Shown: positions 23,540 to 36,373 of the stretch, one piece after another
Layout of the letters: each line of letters begins with the position of its first letter
Numbering within the stretch: the stretch's first letter is position 1
NCBI GenBank assembly: GCA_950295325.1
Contig: OX485805.1
Location: forward strand, 12,124,501 to 12,188,500
DNA length: 64,000 bases
From: Polytrichum commune
Lineage: Eukaryota; Streptophyta; Polytrichopsida; Polytrichales; Polytrichaceae
Direction: 5' to 3'
Made by a program: the position numbers and the translations under genes
The notes under the pieces: generated by a model
The model's database searches: none
What the model was told of the DNA's origin: nothing
Seen by the model: only the letters and a program-made list of their open reading frames with translations

Positions 23540-26500
23540 TTGGGGATGCTCTGCCAATCACATCCATGAAAAACAACATGGTATATATATTTTTAGGATT
23601 TTGTATTCTATAATAATTTTCTCTCTTTTTTGGTAAAGAGAAATGGTTGGTTGGTACCGCATGATGGGTGGATGAGACCCGACAATGGATGGAATCCGTG
23701 AGGGCATCGCAAACTTCCGAGTGGTGGTGTATATTGGAATTCGTACACCTAGTGGTGTATATTGTGATTATTGTGTAAGATGTGCATTCATCTTATGGAA
23801 CAATTTACAACATAGAATTATAATGTGGCAAACAATAAAGGGTGATAACAGAGTGATGTCATAACATGATTCAGATCCATAACAATGTTTTGTGAGGACC
23901 GACAATATTCCCTCGAATATTTCCCAATATTCACCACATTTCATCTGAAGGTGGGGAATAATCCAAGATATGTTTCCAATTCCACAGAACATTATTATGG
24001 ATCTGAATAATGTTATGATGATTATAACAACATTAATTGAAATTTACGATGTGGTTTGAATATTTTGTCATCCTCATGAAATATAACGTTTTTGAGTCTC
24101 GAACGCATCAGTGTTTCTTTATGTACGTGTATCATTGGAGTCATCATCGAATGCTTCTAATTTTCTTCTCTCAAACACTTCATTTAAGCAAGGTGCGAAC
24201 AAGACTTTGATATGCATTGTAAGTAAATGTGAGCGAATGTTTAGTTTTCTTTCCTTCCTCATCCTATTATGTGCAGCACTTTGAGTGCAAAAATACACTT
24301 TTCCCATGCACATGCTCCCAACCAATGTAATCATAGGATCCACATTCTATATGTTTTTCTTTACCTCTCGAGGACAATGTGGAGTTGTAAAATCTTTCGA
24401 TTTGCCTCTACCATGAGGGCTCTTGGTAGACTTTAGTAGCACCCCCCTAAGACTTTTTCCCACTTTCATGCATGTTACTTAGTTGTTTTCTCCGACTACA
24501 CTAATCATCCCAATTAGTGAGGGATAGGGCTAATAGTGCGTGTGGGAAATTAGTGAAGGCACCACTAAATTTCTTTACACTATGAAAGTAGTGTCACCAA
24601 AATATTAGGAACCGTTGTTTGCTTGACATTATTCACTAAAAGTATTAGCACTATTCATTGACAAGCATATATTTGCATATATAAATACAGAGATATATAT
24701 ATTGTTATCACTCTACAAGCACCTTAGAACACACACTGATTTTCTTGAAGTGCATGGTAAATGAGCATGTATTCATGAATTCATTATCACTCAGTAGCAA
24801 TTTCAGTCCTCACTAATGTTAAGACTTGGCAGAATAGTCCGTGTGTTTCAGGAATTAGTACCACACACACTAATTGAGATAATCAATGTAGTCAGTCCAC
24901 ACATGGTTGTAGGCAATTGCAAATATGGACTTAGGGAGATAAATTCTAAATATGATCATTTAAAAAGAAATTTGAAGGTTTGCAAAGTTGCCAATGGCGT
25001 GCGTTCTTACGAACATCCATCAAAGTTTCAAGTTTGGTTTATCCAAAAACGAATGACGACGGGTCCGTTTAATGAGAGAAGTCAACTTAGCATATCTTAC
25101 TAGGAGATTATACCTTGTGTGTGGTAGGTTTTGAAAATTTTCTAGTTTCAATGTAATCACAACATTCAAGAGAAGCTCGGTTAAGCACTTTGTTCAAAAT
25201 GAGGTTTCCACTAATTTCAAAGAATACAAAAATGCTACTTGTTGGACACGAGGCCATGAAGGACCAAGGGAACTATGGTACACGGAGAGCTTTGTAGGGC
25301 GTACCAAATCCGTTTGAGAGGTTTTGCTTTAAGCATGGAGCCATTTCATGAAATGTAGACACTAATAAAAATAGGTTTCAATTTCACTTAAGATCTTTTT
25401 TGAATATTTCAACATGCAAGGTCATTGTTGGCCTGTGAAGGCATCTTCGTACTTCGACAATTGACTTAGTATCAAAAGAAGGGTTCGGTACAATAATTAT
25501 AGAATGATTCATGAGGAGAGAGAGAGAGTTTGAGATGGATGTGTGGATCGTTGAAAGTCAATGGTGCTAAAGCCATCATTTCAAGCAAGCGGTGAGCATA
25601 TACGGTATTTCTAGTTTTTAAGAAGTTCAACATTTTTTTCTTGTTAGCAATTGACAAGGGATTCCAATGCACTAAAGTATGTGTTTTTTTTGTTTTTAAT
25701 TGGAGGTTCATATGCAGTAGTTCTCATGGTTTATAATTTTATTGGGCAATAGATGGCCCAAAACCAACACGGGAACTCAGAGTTGAGGTAGTGGACTTTG
25801 TCAGAATCAATATGTATTATGTACTCATTATGTAGGATATTGAGGTGTTGCTTTTGAGAAGCTCTACCTTTCAAAAAAATGGTTGAGGTGATATGATTTG
25901 AACCTAAAGTCCAAGTAGGTAATTCTATAAGTTGATTGAGCACCTAAAGCTTCCTTTCATGGGAACTCTCCCCCATGTTGTCACATTCTAACCCCTAGTG
26001 ACCTAGGAGGCCAAGAAATGGTTTCAAGGGGGGTGTTTTTTAATAGGTCTTTTAAGTAGAGCTTTCCTTCATTAGGTTGAGCTTCTTCTTGCCAAAACAT
26101 CTTTCTGAAAATTTCCTACAATGACTTTGTTCTCATTTCGTGTCTATAAGTACTTGGCATTTTTATTCGCAATCTCCCTCCACGATCCTTACATTTTACT
26201 TGTTTGAAAAACCTACTATTTTGGAAAACCAACTCCAACCATCATATGAAGCTTAGAACCAAGGTCGATTGAACGAAGTTCAAGCAAGTTCTAATCCTTG
26301 GTAGTTAAGTGGTCAATTCATGGAGAAACATTGCTTCTTGAACAATTTGGTGGTGATCAATGACATGTTGCTTGTTCCCAACATAACAAATTAGTGTTAT
26401 TTTAATCCTCAATAAATTTTCGAGGTTGACTCATATTACGCTTCAAAACACATGTTGACACATGGTCAACAACCCATGCCTTGAGGAGTTCATATCAAAA

Positions 26501-27110
26501 TCCAAACAGATTCAACTCAAGACATCATTGATAAACATTCATGCTATTATTAGAATCACAACTCTTCTACTGAAACTTGGAATGACAATCGTAGTGATTT
26601 GCACTTGCAAATTGGATGACTTGACACTTCTCATCCAACGACCACAAAGGCATGTGGAATTGGAAGTGTGCACAAGAGGGCCGCGTACTTTAAGGTTGGT
26701 GTACATTAGGGTCTAGGTCCAAGATACTTGGGGCTCCAAACGCCCCTCAACGGATCTCACTTTCAACCTTAATTGGACCCAAGCTTAGAGACTGGTTTTT
26801 CAAACTAAAAAGAGGATTTCTTTGACTTGGGACTAACGAGATTCAACTAGAATATTACGATTCCACATTGTGGCCACTTCAAAAACAAATGCATACGGTG
26901 AACTTGGACCCTAGTGTAAACTCCTTGGGTCCCAAAAAAACACACTCTCGACCAATAGGAGTTTGGAGTTTCTTTGGTCTTGGACCCGAGTGTATATAAC
27001 CCATCCTTATTGGGAGCTCGGTGCATGTAAGCGAAGTAAGGTGATCCAATCATGCGACACAAGACATTTCGATTGGGGTTTTTGTCGATGGGAAATGATG
27101 GGCCCATGGT
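23540..27110. other. Unassigned AT-rich DNA
   Basis: No gene or clear element. A weak inverted pair (GTGTACATTAGGGTC near 26699 and GACCCTAGTGTAAAC near 26907) may be a decayed MITE. Confidence 0.4.
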
Positions 27111-27356
27111 AGTTGTAAATTACTCTCAACTGCCATGTCGTTTCCCAAGCATCAAAGGAAGAAAAAAATTATGAATCCATCATGGCCCTGCACCAAGTTA
27201 CAAGTGCACCCGGATCCAAACATGAGAAGCTCAACATTGCATGGGGTCCACAATTCTCCAACACTCGTCGGGCCTCATATCATTGTAAATAAGATGTCTT
27301 ATGTGTGTGACCGAACCCTCCCAAGGTCCGAGTCGGAGCCCACTTGTGGCTTGTTC

Positions 27357-27382
27357 GTATGTATGTATGTATGTATGTATGT
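27357..27382. repeat. (GTAT)n microsatellite
   Basis: Six and a half perfect GTAT units. Confidence 0.9.
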
Positions 27383-27574
27383 AACCCTAAAAACATAGCC
27401 TACGAGAATTAGAGGGAGATCAAGGAAACCGTGTGTAAAGTACGTGCATGGTTCCAACAAAAAGGAACGGAAGAAGAAGACACGTGGTGAAAACACATTG
27501 GACTACGTGCTCCAAATGTCTCATCGGCTCCATAGTCAACACGATGGGGGGGGGGGGGGGAGACATATATAGCT

Positions 27575-28110
27575 AGCTAGGTATTCGTTTGAAGAACCAA
27601 CACACATGCACTTTCGGTAATCGGAAGGAAATCAAGGAAGAGTCCAATTTTTTGTTGATGCTCCATCAAAGATTTGCTTATGCGACGCAACACGTGCTCC
27701 GATGTGTGGATACAATCGGTAGAAGTGGGAGAACACGAAAAGCGAGCCACTTAAGTTAACACCCGCGTGCCTCTATTTATCATCATCCCTTCACTTTAGT
27801 ACCCGCCACGAACTCACTCACTCATAGGTGTAGAAGCTGCCCCCCCCCCCCCCCTTCACCACCACCACCAAAAAACACACGATGGTGGCGAAAACTACGT
27901 ACTCGTTTGAAGAATCAACACACACGTGCTTTCGATAACCAAAACTCAATCAACAAGAAACTCCGATTCTTGTTGATGCTACACCATAGAGTTGCTAGCG
28001 CGCAACACCAACTCCGATGCATGAATACGATCGGTCTAGGGTTGGAGGAGGGCATGAAAAACAAGCGCCACTTAAACAAGCATCCCACGTATGTACCTCC
28101 GGTTCCATTC
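27575..28110. repeat. Direct duplication of a 200-bp block
   Basis: CGTTTGAAGAACCAACACAC (27587) through CTCCGATG, ATACAATCGGT and GCCACTTAA recurs from 27903 with about three-quarters identity, offset near 314 bases. A G15 run (27546-27560) precedes the first copy and a C15 run (27840-27854) the second. Confidence 0.65.
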
Positions 28111-28628
28111 TTCCCTTTTGAGTTTTGGCCATGGTCTCATACGCCGGGGACCACGCGTTTGTTAAATTAGTGTCGGGCGGTGGTGGTCTCCATCCACGAC
28201 CGCCTCCCCACAACACCCAAACAAACAAAAGACAAAGCAACAAACAAAAGTGATGCAATGTGGCTAGCACATGCACCTCGCGTAGGTGCGGTGCCGTGGG
28301 TGTAGCTCGAGCTCCGTGAAAAGGAGGGCATTCTTGAGGATTCGATGATAATTGAAACCCTACCCAATCCCACCAAGCTAGGCCTAGTAAAGTAGATGGA
28401 TGCATTCGCAAAAAGCGCTCCTTTTGGCCATACCTTACATACGGAAACCCGGGCACAACCTAGACCCTTAACCCTCAAAGGACCAAAGGGGCTCAATGTA
28501 CGGCCTACTTCTACGGTTCCTATGATTTCTACCAAGTCTTGAATTCGTATATATCTTGTCAATGAGTTGAAAATTGTGCAATCTTTACATCATCTTATGT
28601 GGGTGGGTTGGGGGGATAATCATGCTTT

Positions 28629-28955
28629 CACTACACTAAATAGGATATGTAGTGTTTGATTATATTTAATGTTGTTACCACCCTACTTTGTTCAATACTA
28701 ATCTTCAGTTCTTTGATAATTAATGTTAGAGGATTTGCTAAAAGATGTGTTGAAATTCTCCTTTTATCATTGTTATTTTTTCTTCTTTCATATCTTTACT
28801 AACACTAAATTCAAACATGTAATTTTTACATTACACCATAGTTGATATTTGGTGTTTGAGTTTACATTTAATGTTACTTACTTTCATAGGGTTATTTTTT
28901 TTAGTTTATGTGTTCATGTTTAGTGTGCCAAACATTAAATATCTTTAGTGTAGTG
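28629..28955. mobile_element. CACTACACTAAATA-ended element, diverged copy
   Basis: The ends CACTACACTAAATA and TTTAGTGTAGTG are inverted. TTCAATACTAATCTTCAGTT after the left end corresponds to the TCAATACTAA region of the 1795 copy. Flanking triplets TTT and ACA do not match. Confidence 0.65.
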
Positions 28956-31059
28956 ACATTCGACATGATCAAGGCACTGAGTAAGATCGATGTTCACATA
29001 TACATGGTATCTATACGAATACATGTCATGTTTAGATGAGTCTAAATTTTCCAAAATTTACTTCAACATAAATGTACGCTTTGGTTATTGGAGGAATGCA
29101 TTAGAGATATGGGTTGCTTTTGGGTGGGGTCATATCTAACATTTATAGGTTAAAAGTAGAAACAAGCAACTTCAAGTACCTATATATGACAATTTGAGTT
29201 TCATTTTGCACCCCAAAGTGTTCTAAAATTGTGTTTAAGGCGATTTTATTACATTTTAAGTTGAAATGAAAATGATGATCATGTTGAACCAACACCCAAT
29301 TATGAATTGCATTCCCCCAATTGGAGCATACATATATGTAAAAGAAATGGATATTTTTTTAGAAAGAATGTAAATTCAAGTACATGCCACATATATCTTA
29401 TCGGAAGTGTCCTATGTAATCGTAATTTTGCTTCCACTTTGTTGTAGGTCGATTTTAAGTGTAGTTTTAGTTTCATAAACCGAGTAGATTTTGATTGTTG
29501 TACTTGTTTAAGGCTTGTAAAAACTATCACAAAGACCATAGAAAGTATATCAATTCCGTCAAGGGTTAGCATATGTGTATTTACATTTAAAGGCGAAGAT
29601 CTTCAATTCCTCTGCTTTTGCACCAATTGATTCATTACAACGGCCTTTTCAACCTTGTACCGCACCTCAGTAAAGAAGCTCACCATTCCAAAGTGTAATA
29701 GGTACATAAGATGTAATCTACTATTCATTTTGGAAAGGTAGAACAACAAAGGCACATAGATGGTGAGGAAGCCAACAATGTTTAACGTTTTGAAACAGTT
29801 GGCCACCAATGGCGGCATGTTAAGCGGACGATGGAGCATGGTAGAGGGGGAAAGCGGGGGGGGGGGGGGGGGTGTGTGGCCTGGGACATTAATTCATATT
29901 TGTGGGTGCAACAAGCAAGGATGGCATGGGCCGAAATGGGTATATTATCTTTATATCTTTGGGTCCAACCGATAAGGTGTACCACTAAGGACTAAATGAA
30001 AAGGAGTCCTTGCATTTAATATGGAGTAATGTTTGAGGCAATACTCTCAACAAGTTTCCATTAATAAAATGTGATGACAATATTTATGATCATGTCAAGC
30101 CTTGACTATAAACCGATGTAAAGATCAAGATAAAAGCATGGTATCTATCTGAAGGAGTGTCGAGGATTGTGACAAAAAGGTGACGCGTGACACAATTTTG
30201 GTACACCTTATCATGGTTGACCCCTTTTCTTATTTAAAATTACTCAAGATATTTGTATAGATTTTTTGAGGTTAGGTTCAAAAAGGCAACAAAGTGAGGT
30301 ATGTGGCATTGTGTGACCAATCTTCTAAACTCGACGCCCATATGTCAGCACTATATGACAAGTATTACACCCAAAAAACACGTGTTACATAGAGTTGGAT
30401 GATGTGCTCAAATTTAGACACCATTGTAGGTTCAATAGTGAACACAATTGCTATATATCTTACTATTAAAATACATGCTTCAAAAAACTTACTTCTTCCT
30501 TTGGCAAACTCAATTTCATGATTTTACAAACCAATTTAACAATAAGTTTAACCAATTTCAATGGAATCATGATCCAAGTTTATTGTATAGATAACCAATT
30601 TACCTTGACTTTTTAACCAATTTCACTACATGTTGTGAAGAATTTAATGATTTGGTACCCATATTCATAACTTCATGAACTGTATAACTCTATTTCACAA
30701 ATAACCGTACATCATTTATAAGATTCTCCTAATTGCTCCCCACGATTAGTTATATGTCAAGGCTAGAGGCTTGCAAATAAACACACAACAAAGAGGAACC
30801 AATGAACAACGAGAAGGCAAAGAATGCGAAACAAGGAGGCGAGAAGTTGAGGATACAAGCACCACATATTGTGAAATTGGTTTGGAAGATTCATGAAGTA
30901 GTTGGAGGTAAATGGTCCATTGTCACGACATTGAGGTGTGCCACATGTCAAGTCAGTTTAGAACAATCTTGAACTAATTTAAAATGTTCGTGGAATTGGT
31001 AGAACACTATGTTAACATTGGTTGGAAGGTTCATGAACTAGCTTGGACCTCTTATGAAA
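28956..31059. other. Unassigned AT-rich DNA
   Basis: Several AACCAATTT motifs at 30530-30640, a G17 run at 29856-29872, no coding evidence. Confidence 0.45.
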
Positions 31060-31490
31060 TTGAGTTTGCACTTCTGTGTGATCATCCTAGCAATGGAGTA
31101 TGTAGCCTGGAAGATCGAGATGATCTTGACATGAGATTGTGTTAAATTGTAGTTGGGTGCAAACATTACCTTGTGATGATCATAATGATATCCTTTATAA
31201 TCCATAGCTTCGTAACCTAATATTGCACCAACCCCCACTTGTCATCATCTCTCTCAAATTTTGCAAATACATAATGTGGATGCAAAACACGTCGGTTTGA
31301 GCTTCGAATGGTCTTAGTGTAATACGGACTCAATAGTGTGAGTAGAAATGGATTAGCATGTACAAATTGGAAAATCGAGATGCTCTCGACATGAAGTCAC
31401 GTTCCGTTACATAGACGAGTTGGATGCAAATGTTACCTTGTTGCAATGGTGATGATCAAGGTGACCATTCTAATGATGCTCTTTGGATTC
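31060..31490. repeat. Diverged tandem duplication, offset about 260 bp
   Basis: GATCGAGATGATCTTGACATGA near 31112 and AATCGAGATGCTCTCGACATGA near 31372 head two alignable blocks, both with GTTGGRTGCAAA and TTACCTTGT farther on. Confidence 0.6.
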
Positions 31491-31753
31491 CATGCAAGGA
31501 TCTTTCATGGTGTCATGGATTCCATGTCCTTGTTACAAGTTGAGAGTAGATTTTGCAATGATGTAAAACCGCTCTACCGTGACCTTACTTAATGAAGGCA
31601 TTATTATGCACTCGTTGAATCTACATATCAAAACTTGAGAATTGGGTCATACCTTATTAGCAACACATTTTGATTTTTTGATTCTTCTTTGAAATAGTTG
31701 AGATGACTACTAGATAGTTATGTGGGGCGTGCGGACAAGCAGGCAGACGAAGG

Positions 31754-31777
31754 AGGGTTAGGGTTAGGGTTAGGGTT
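31754..31777 (+). repeat. Short telomere-like repeat
   Basis: Three GGGTTA units followed by GGGTTT. Read on the minus strand it contains the plant telo-box AAACCCTAA. It is too short to be a telomere scar with confidence. Confidence 0.6.
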
Positions 31778-31799
31778 TGCACTAGTATTTGGCAACCTC

Positions 31800-33070
31800 C
31801 AACGGGTAGATGTAGTAATCTCACACTATTTATGGTTGGTATTTTGACAAAACCAAGGGTTGGGATTTTGGGATTTGGTGAACTCTATTATCATCATCTA
31901 CATTGGCAATAAAACTTTCAACAACATACAACAAATGTATGAGTGCACGGTGGCACCGAAAAGGAAGTCAAGTGATCTCCATTTAGCATCTTATATGTTT
32001 GTATGTATATATATAAACAAACACAAACACAAACAATTTTCTTGACAACCAATTTTGGTTGGGTGCAACTAGTTTTTTATTTTTTGAATCAAATTTTTTG
32101 GTTGTTTAATTTGGACTAATCAAATGACTTATAAGTAACGTATGCATGTCTATAATGGACAATTCCAGTTTAAAATAAATCTTTGGGCATTGGGTTGGAT
32201 TGCAAATTGTCTCACCCATTTAGCAATTGTGAATTAAGGAGATTGTTGTTTCAAGTGTCACAATCAAAGTTGAGATGTAGAAGCTATAAGAGGTCAAAGT
32301 AAAAGTCCTCTTTCTCTTTGAACAATTACACACACCCTCCCAATTGTGTTAATTGCTAAACCTTGGCACTATCCTTATTTTTGCACACTTAGATAAACAT
32401 TATTGTAACACATGTCATTTTGGTGTCCATTCTTAAGTACAAGCCTTACCACATACCACTCAAATATAAGTGTATGCATAAGACTAGTGTACGATCAAGG
32501 CCCCCATGCCTTACTTCACATGAGTCTCATCACTGATGACCAGTCCAATCATGTATATAGATATGTGTGATTAGGTTGCATGTTTAACCAATGCAAATTA
32601 CATGTGATCAAAACCATATTACAAAACTTATAACCTTTTTTAGTCATCCATTTAACAACCACATGATAAAAGCATCTCTTGTAAATTTTTTTACGGTAGT
32701 AAACATTCAAGATAGCATGAGATGTCAATAAGTTATTGTGGGGCAACCTAATTGCAGAAATTGATGTTGTTTAGTAGCAAAAAAAAAACTTCTCCAAAAT
32801 TCTCCCCACATGACTACACCAATAAGTGCATTTAGGTTACCTCACGCTTATTTACCAACATTCCACAGTATCTCAATGAATATGTACTACCACAGTAACA
32901 AAACACATTTTCTATATATATATATATAATTTAATTTAATTTAATTTTTTTCTATTGTGGTCAGCATATCCCCAAATCATCAAACTTATAAGTTTTGTGA
33001 TCTAGTTTTGATCCAAAATAATGTGCATGCGCAGACAAACAACCTATTCTCAAAGGCAACCTAATTTCAC
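31800..33070. other. Unassigned AT-rich DNA
   Basis: Nothing beyond short frames and simple AT runs (for example 32914-32948). Confidence 0.5.
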
Positions 33071-33075
33071 AGCCA

Positions 33076-33767
33076 GGGGTTTGTGGTGTCTACGTAAACT
33101 CATCCACTGCAAAGGTGAAAACATAATGAATTATATTATCATTTGTAAATGACCGTATTTAGATCATGTGTCTTAAGAAATAGCATCAAAGCTCCCATAC
33201 TAGTCTAGTGGAGACATGTTGGGATGCATCAGTCCTCGATGTTAAAGGGGATCATTTATTTATCTTTTTATTTTTTTACTAGAGTCCCTTCATCCACGAT
33301 GGGTGAGTTTACATGAATGCTACAGATCCCAAGCCCAATTGTTGGCTTGGGATTCATGGCGGGTATGTAAACTCATCCACCGTGGGTGAAGGGGCTCTAA
33401 CAAAAACAACTCCCCTACAAGGGTCGAGGGCTGATTCATTCGAGCGAAACTCCGCCACACCAATTCCGAGTCTGTGATCAAGCCATTTATGTAGCTGCCA
33501 TCAACCATTCCATTCTCACAATACCAACACATCGCTTCACCCGAGTTTTTCAACACGAATCTACCACTGCAACGCTATGTCATGAAAACAACCCAAAGCA
33601 TCATTTTAAATAGAATCCGACTTCTTCCCGGCCCCACCCAACATATACACTCACTCGAACAACGTTATGTTACTACTTTTGAAGTCAAATAACCTAAAAA
33701 CATGCATTCACAATGCGTGTTCACCTACACAATAAATGAGTTTACATAGACACCACAAACCCGTTGC
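33076..33767. repeat. Outer inverted repeat around the foldback
   Basis: GGGTTTGTGGTGTCTACGTA (33078) through CTCATCCA pairs with TGAGTTTACATAGACACCAC AAACCC ending near 33767. The arms contain the same GTAAACTCATCCA motif as the inner foldback, so related elements appear to be nested. Confidence 0.7.
33224..33440. mobile_element. Long-armed foldback element, about 217 bp
   Basis: The arms are about 100 bases each: GATGCATCAGTCCTCGATG ... GAGTCCCTTCATCCACGATG ... ACAGATCCCAAGCC, a loop of about 8 bases, then GGCTTGGGATTCATGG ... ACTCATCCACCGTGGGTGAA ... GGGTCGAGGGCTGATTCAT. Diverged single arms of this family occur at 921-1000 and 3665-3725. Confidence 0.82.
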
Positions 33768-34022
33768 CATTGTTGTTCAGAGGCATTCCATTAATTCCCC
33801 TGGCTCTTGAACTCACATTATATTATATCATATTCCTTCGAGGACATGCACGCCTGCTTATAATAGACTAATACCAAAATATCATTAAAAAGATTTCGTG
33901 CTGTAGTATATAGCGGAGATCCTAACGACCCAATCACCATTTCGTATTAGGATATATGGATCGTTGACATAGTTACTTAACTAACTTCGCCACTTGCAAA
34001 AGTGCTAATTAATCGTTTGAAT

Positions 34023-34047
34023 ATTGTTGTTGTTGTTGTTGTTGTTG
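34023..34047. repeat. (TTG)n microsatellite
   Basis: About eight perfect units. A (CAA)n run of similar size lies at 22733-22756. Confidence 0.9.
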
Positions 34048-34226
34048 GTACATATATACCCGGTCCATGGGGGGTTGACATGGTCCCGATTTGGTCCCTT
34101 CAACGTTGACCGGTATTCCTAGTAAGCTCCGACATCCCTCGTGGTGCTAGGGAATGTCCTAGGGTTGCAGGAATATGGCGACCTTAAGGTGTATATATAT
34201 ATATGTGTGTGTGTGTGGGGCCCATG

Positions 34227-35408
34227 CAGTGTTCAAGATTGAAGTCTTCAATGCCCTTCAAACGCGATTTGGCCCTTCAAAATATACCTCTCTCAAAACA
34301 ACCCTTCAAAATGCAACCCCAAACTCAAAATGAAAACTTCACTTGACATCCTCAAAATTTTTACACCCGTCAACACTGTAGCGCTACAGTGACGAGGAGG
34401 TCGCTACAGTGACAACCTCAACACCTAGCAAATGATTCATTCAACATTGATCTGACTTGGAATTCAACTTTTTAGGTCTTGCAAAAGATTGGAATCCAAC
34501 CCTTTCTTTGGTAAGCATTGAGTCAATGTTGTAGTGTGATGTGATTCAATCAATGTGAAATCAGTGCTGATTTGGGTCTACAAATTTAAAGGTTTGTGAT
34601 GTAATTCACAGGCTAATCACGAATGAATGTTTTTTGTGGGGTGAAGGCCAGCACACTGGTAGTGGTGGAGCATGATGGTGGGGTTCTGAAAGGATCATCA
34701 ATTAGTGCAATTGCAACTGCGAGTGCATTAGGGGAAGGAAGCACAGTCCAAGCTCCATCCAGCTATTGATAAGGTACTGATTTAGGCTTTGAAATGTTGT
34801 TGTTTACAATTATAGCTTTGGCTCCTTAAGGATTTACACCACTTTTGAGGATGAGCTTCTTAGGTTATACACTACTTTTAAGGGTGAGAGTGAAATCATG
34901 TGCATGTGAAATCATGGCAATGACCGGGAGTTCATGATTAATTGGCCAACTATGATGTCGCTATGGCAAGCCATACTTGTGATCCCAACTAGCACTGTTG
35001 TTTGTGAGCGTGGTTTTTCAAAGCAAAATTGGGTTAAGAGTGAAAGGAGAACTAGACTCAACCTTGACACACTAGATGCTTTAATGAGGGTTAGTCTAAA
35101 TGGGTTAGGAGTTGAATTCATGGATTGGGATAGTATTTTTGAATCTTGGAAAATTGGCACAAGAACCAACAAGCGTAGGGCATTATCACTAGAAGAGGTG
35201 GAGTTAGATGGTTGATTCTTAATTCTTCACATTGTATTGGAAGCATGCACCATATAAATCATGCATAAGTTTAATATGAGTTTTTTATATTTTATTTCTA
35301 TATTACTGAATTGACGTCTTGAATTTGAACTAGCCCTTCAACCGAAGGGCTCAAATTTTAGAGCCCTTCAAAATGAAACTCATATGAGGGCTTCAATCTT
35401 GAACACTG
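34227..35408 (+). mobile_element. hAT transposon, internally deleted, 1182 bp
   Basis: The ends are a perfect 18-bp inverted repeat, CAGTGTTCAAGATTGAAG at 34227-34244 and its complement at 35391-35408. Both sides carry the 8-bp direct repeat GGCCCATG (34219-34226 and 35409-35416), the target duplication typical of hAT. Several CCCTTCAA motifs lie just inside both ends, like hAT subterminal transposase sites. The element keeps only the C-terminal part of a transposase. Identical ends and an intact target duplication suggest a fairly recent insertion. Confidence 0.93.
34934..35215 (+). pseudogene. hAT transposase C-terminal dimerisation domain
   Basis: The frame encodes LWQAILVIPTSTVVCERGFS followed by about 20 residues and LDTLDALMRVSLNG, the hAT dimerisation signature (IP-x-S/T-ER-x-FS ... 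L-x-x-LM). It is open from the stop at 34907-34909 and ends at 35215. The BED finger and RNase H-like catalytic core are absent, so the element could move only with a transposase from elsewhere. A second open stretch at about 34643-34770 reads KASTLVVVEHDGGVLKGSS and may be another exon. Confidence 0.88.
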
Positions 35409-35416
35409 GGCCCATG

Positions 35417-36158
35417 GGTTTGGTTTCCTAACACCTACCGATACGGGAATAATAGTGAAAAGGAAGTGACATATCTCTAGATTGGTTCATTAACATTACT
35501 AAGCAGCTACATGATGGTCTCCTTCCAAAGAAAGAGGTTGTGATCCTTTTCAAACAAAACTCTGATGATTTACACATGTTTGACAAAACGTTCACAGTAG
35601 TGATCGGGGGGATTTCTAGGCATAATCGGTTGAGATCCTAGTGTTTGCAAGTCCAACCAGTTACGTGTTGACATCCTTCGGTTTTCCTTTATTAAATTGG
35701 GGTATATTCTATGGATTTCTTCTAAAATGAAATGTAATGTGCCTACAGTCTTGAACTTCAACCGGTTATTTCTCAAACTCAACCGGTTCATTTGTAACTA
35801 ACTACCGGTTCTCTCTTGATCATACGTTCACAGTATGCATCTTGAGTGCTCCCCGTAAAAGGGGAGTCCCGGAATTAAAGGAGAACTATGCTCATGTGAT
35901 ACATGGTCCCATGGAACACGGCCAAGGAGCTTTGTCATGGTGTGTTGATTCATTCCGATTTGAGTTCGGTACACTAGTTTTGGGAATCCGACCCTGATTT
36001 AGGAGATAATATACTGTAGCTTCAACAATGAAGCCGTGGACTCTATAGTTAAAAAAAAAACAACAACATCTCACTTTTACCCTCCCCCGGCTTGCCCTCC
36101 CCCTCCATAGGTGTTGTGAACATTTACTAGGTGGCCCAGTTGTGGGGGACAGTTAAAA
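35417..36158. other. Unassigned DNA between hAT and MITE
   Basis: Contains four ACCGGTT or near-identical strings (about 35655, 35760, 35782 and 35804), possibly a clustered protein-binding motif. No gene. Confidence 0.35.
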
Positions 36159-36373
36159 GAGGGGATTGTCGCATACAAGCATACCTCTCATCCATCCAAC
36201 AATAATCCCATAAAGTATATGGTCAATTTGACTCAAAACTTGAACTTGATTAATTTGAGGTCTCTGAAGCTTAAAATGGTGTCAATCCAACTATAAATAG
36301 AAACATGTGAGCTGCATACTATTTCAAAAAAACTTATGAATGAGAGGTATGCTCGTATGTATTTAATCCCCTC
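36159..36373. mobile_element. MITE with 37-bp inverted ends, 215 bp
   Basis: The left end GAGGGGATTGTCGCATACAA then GCATACCTCTCAT is mirrored by ATGAGAGGTATGCTCGTATG then TATTTAATCCCCTC. The target duplication is not clear. The loop contains CTATAAATAGAAAC. Confidence 0.75.

Noticed and set aside
24500-24900. Possible inverted repeat with AATTAGTG motifs
   Set aside because: Pairing is short and patchy, and no consistent ends or target duplication could be set.
33320-33556. Minus-strand frame with CWYC resembling a LINE zinc-binding region
   Set aside because: Its downstream half falls in the foldback element, and the Cys/His spacing is not convincing.
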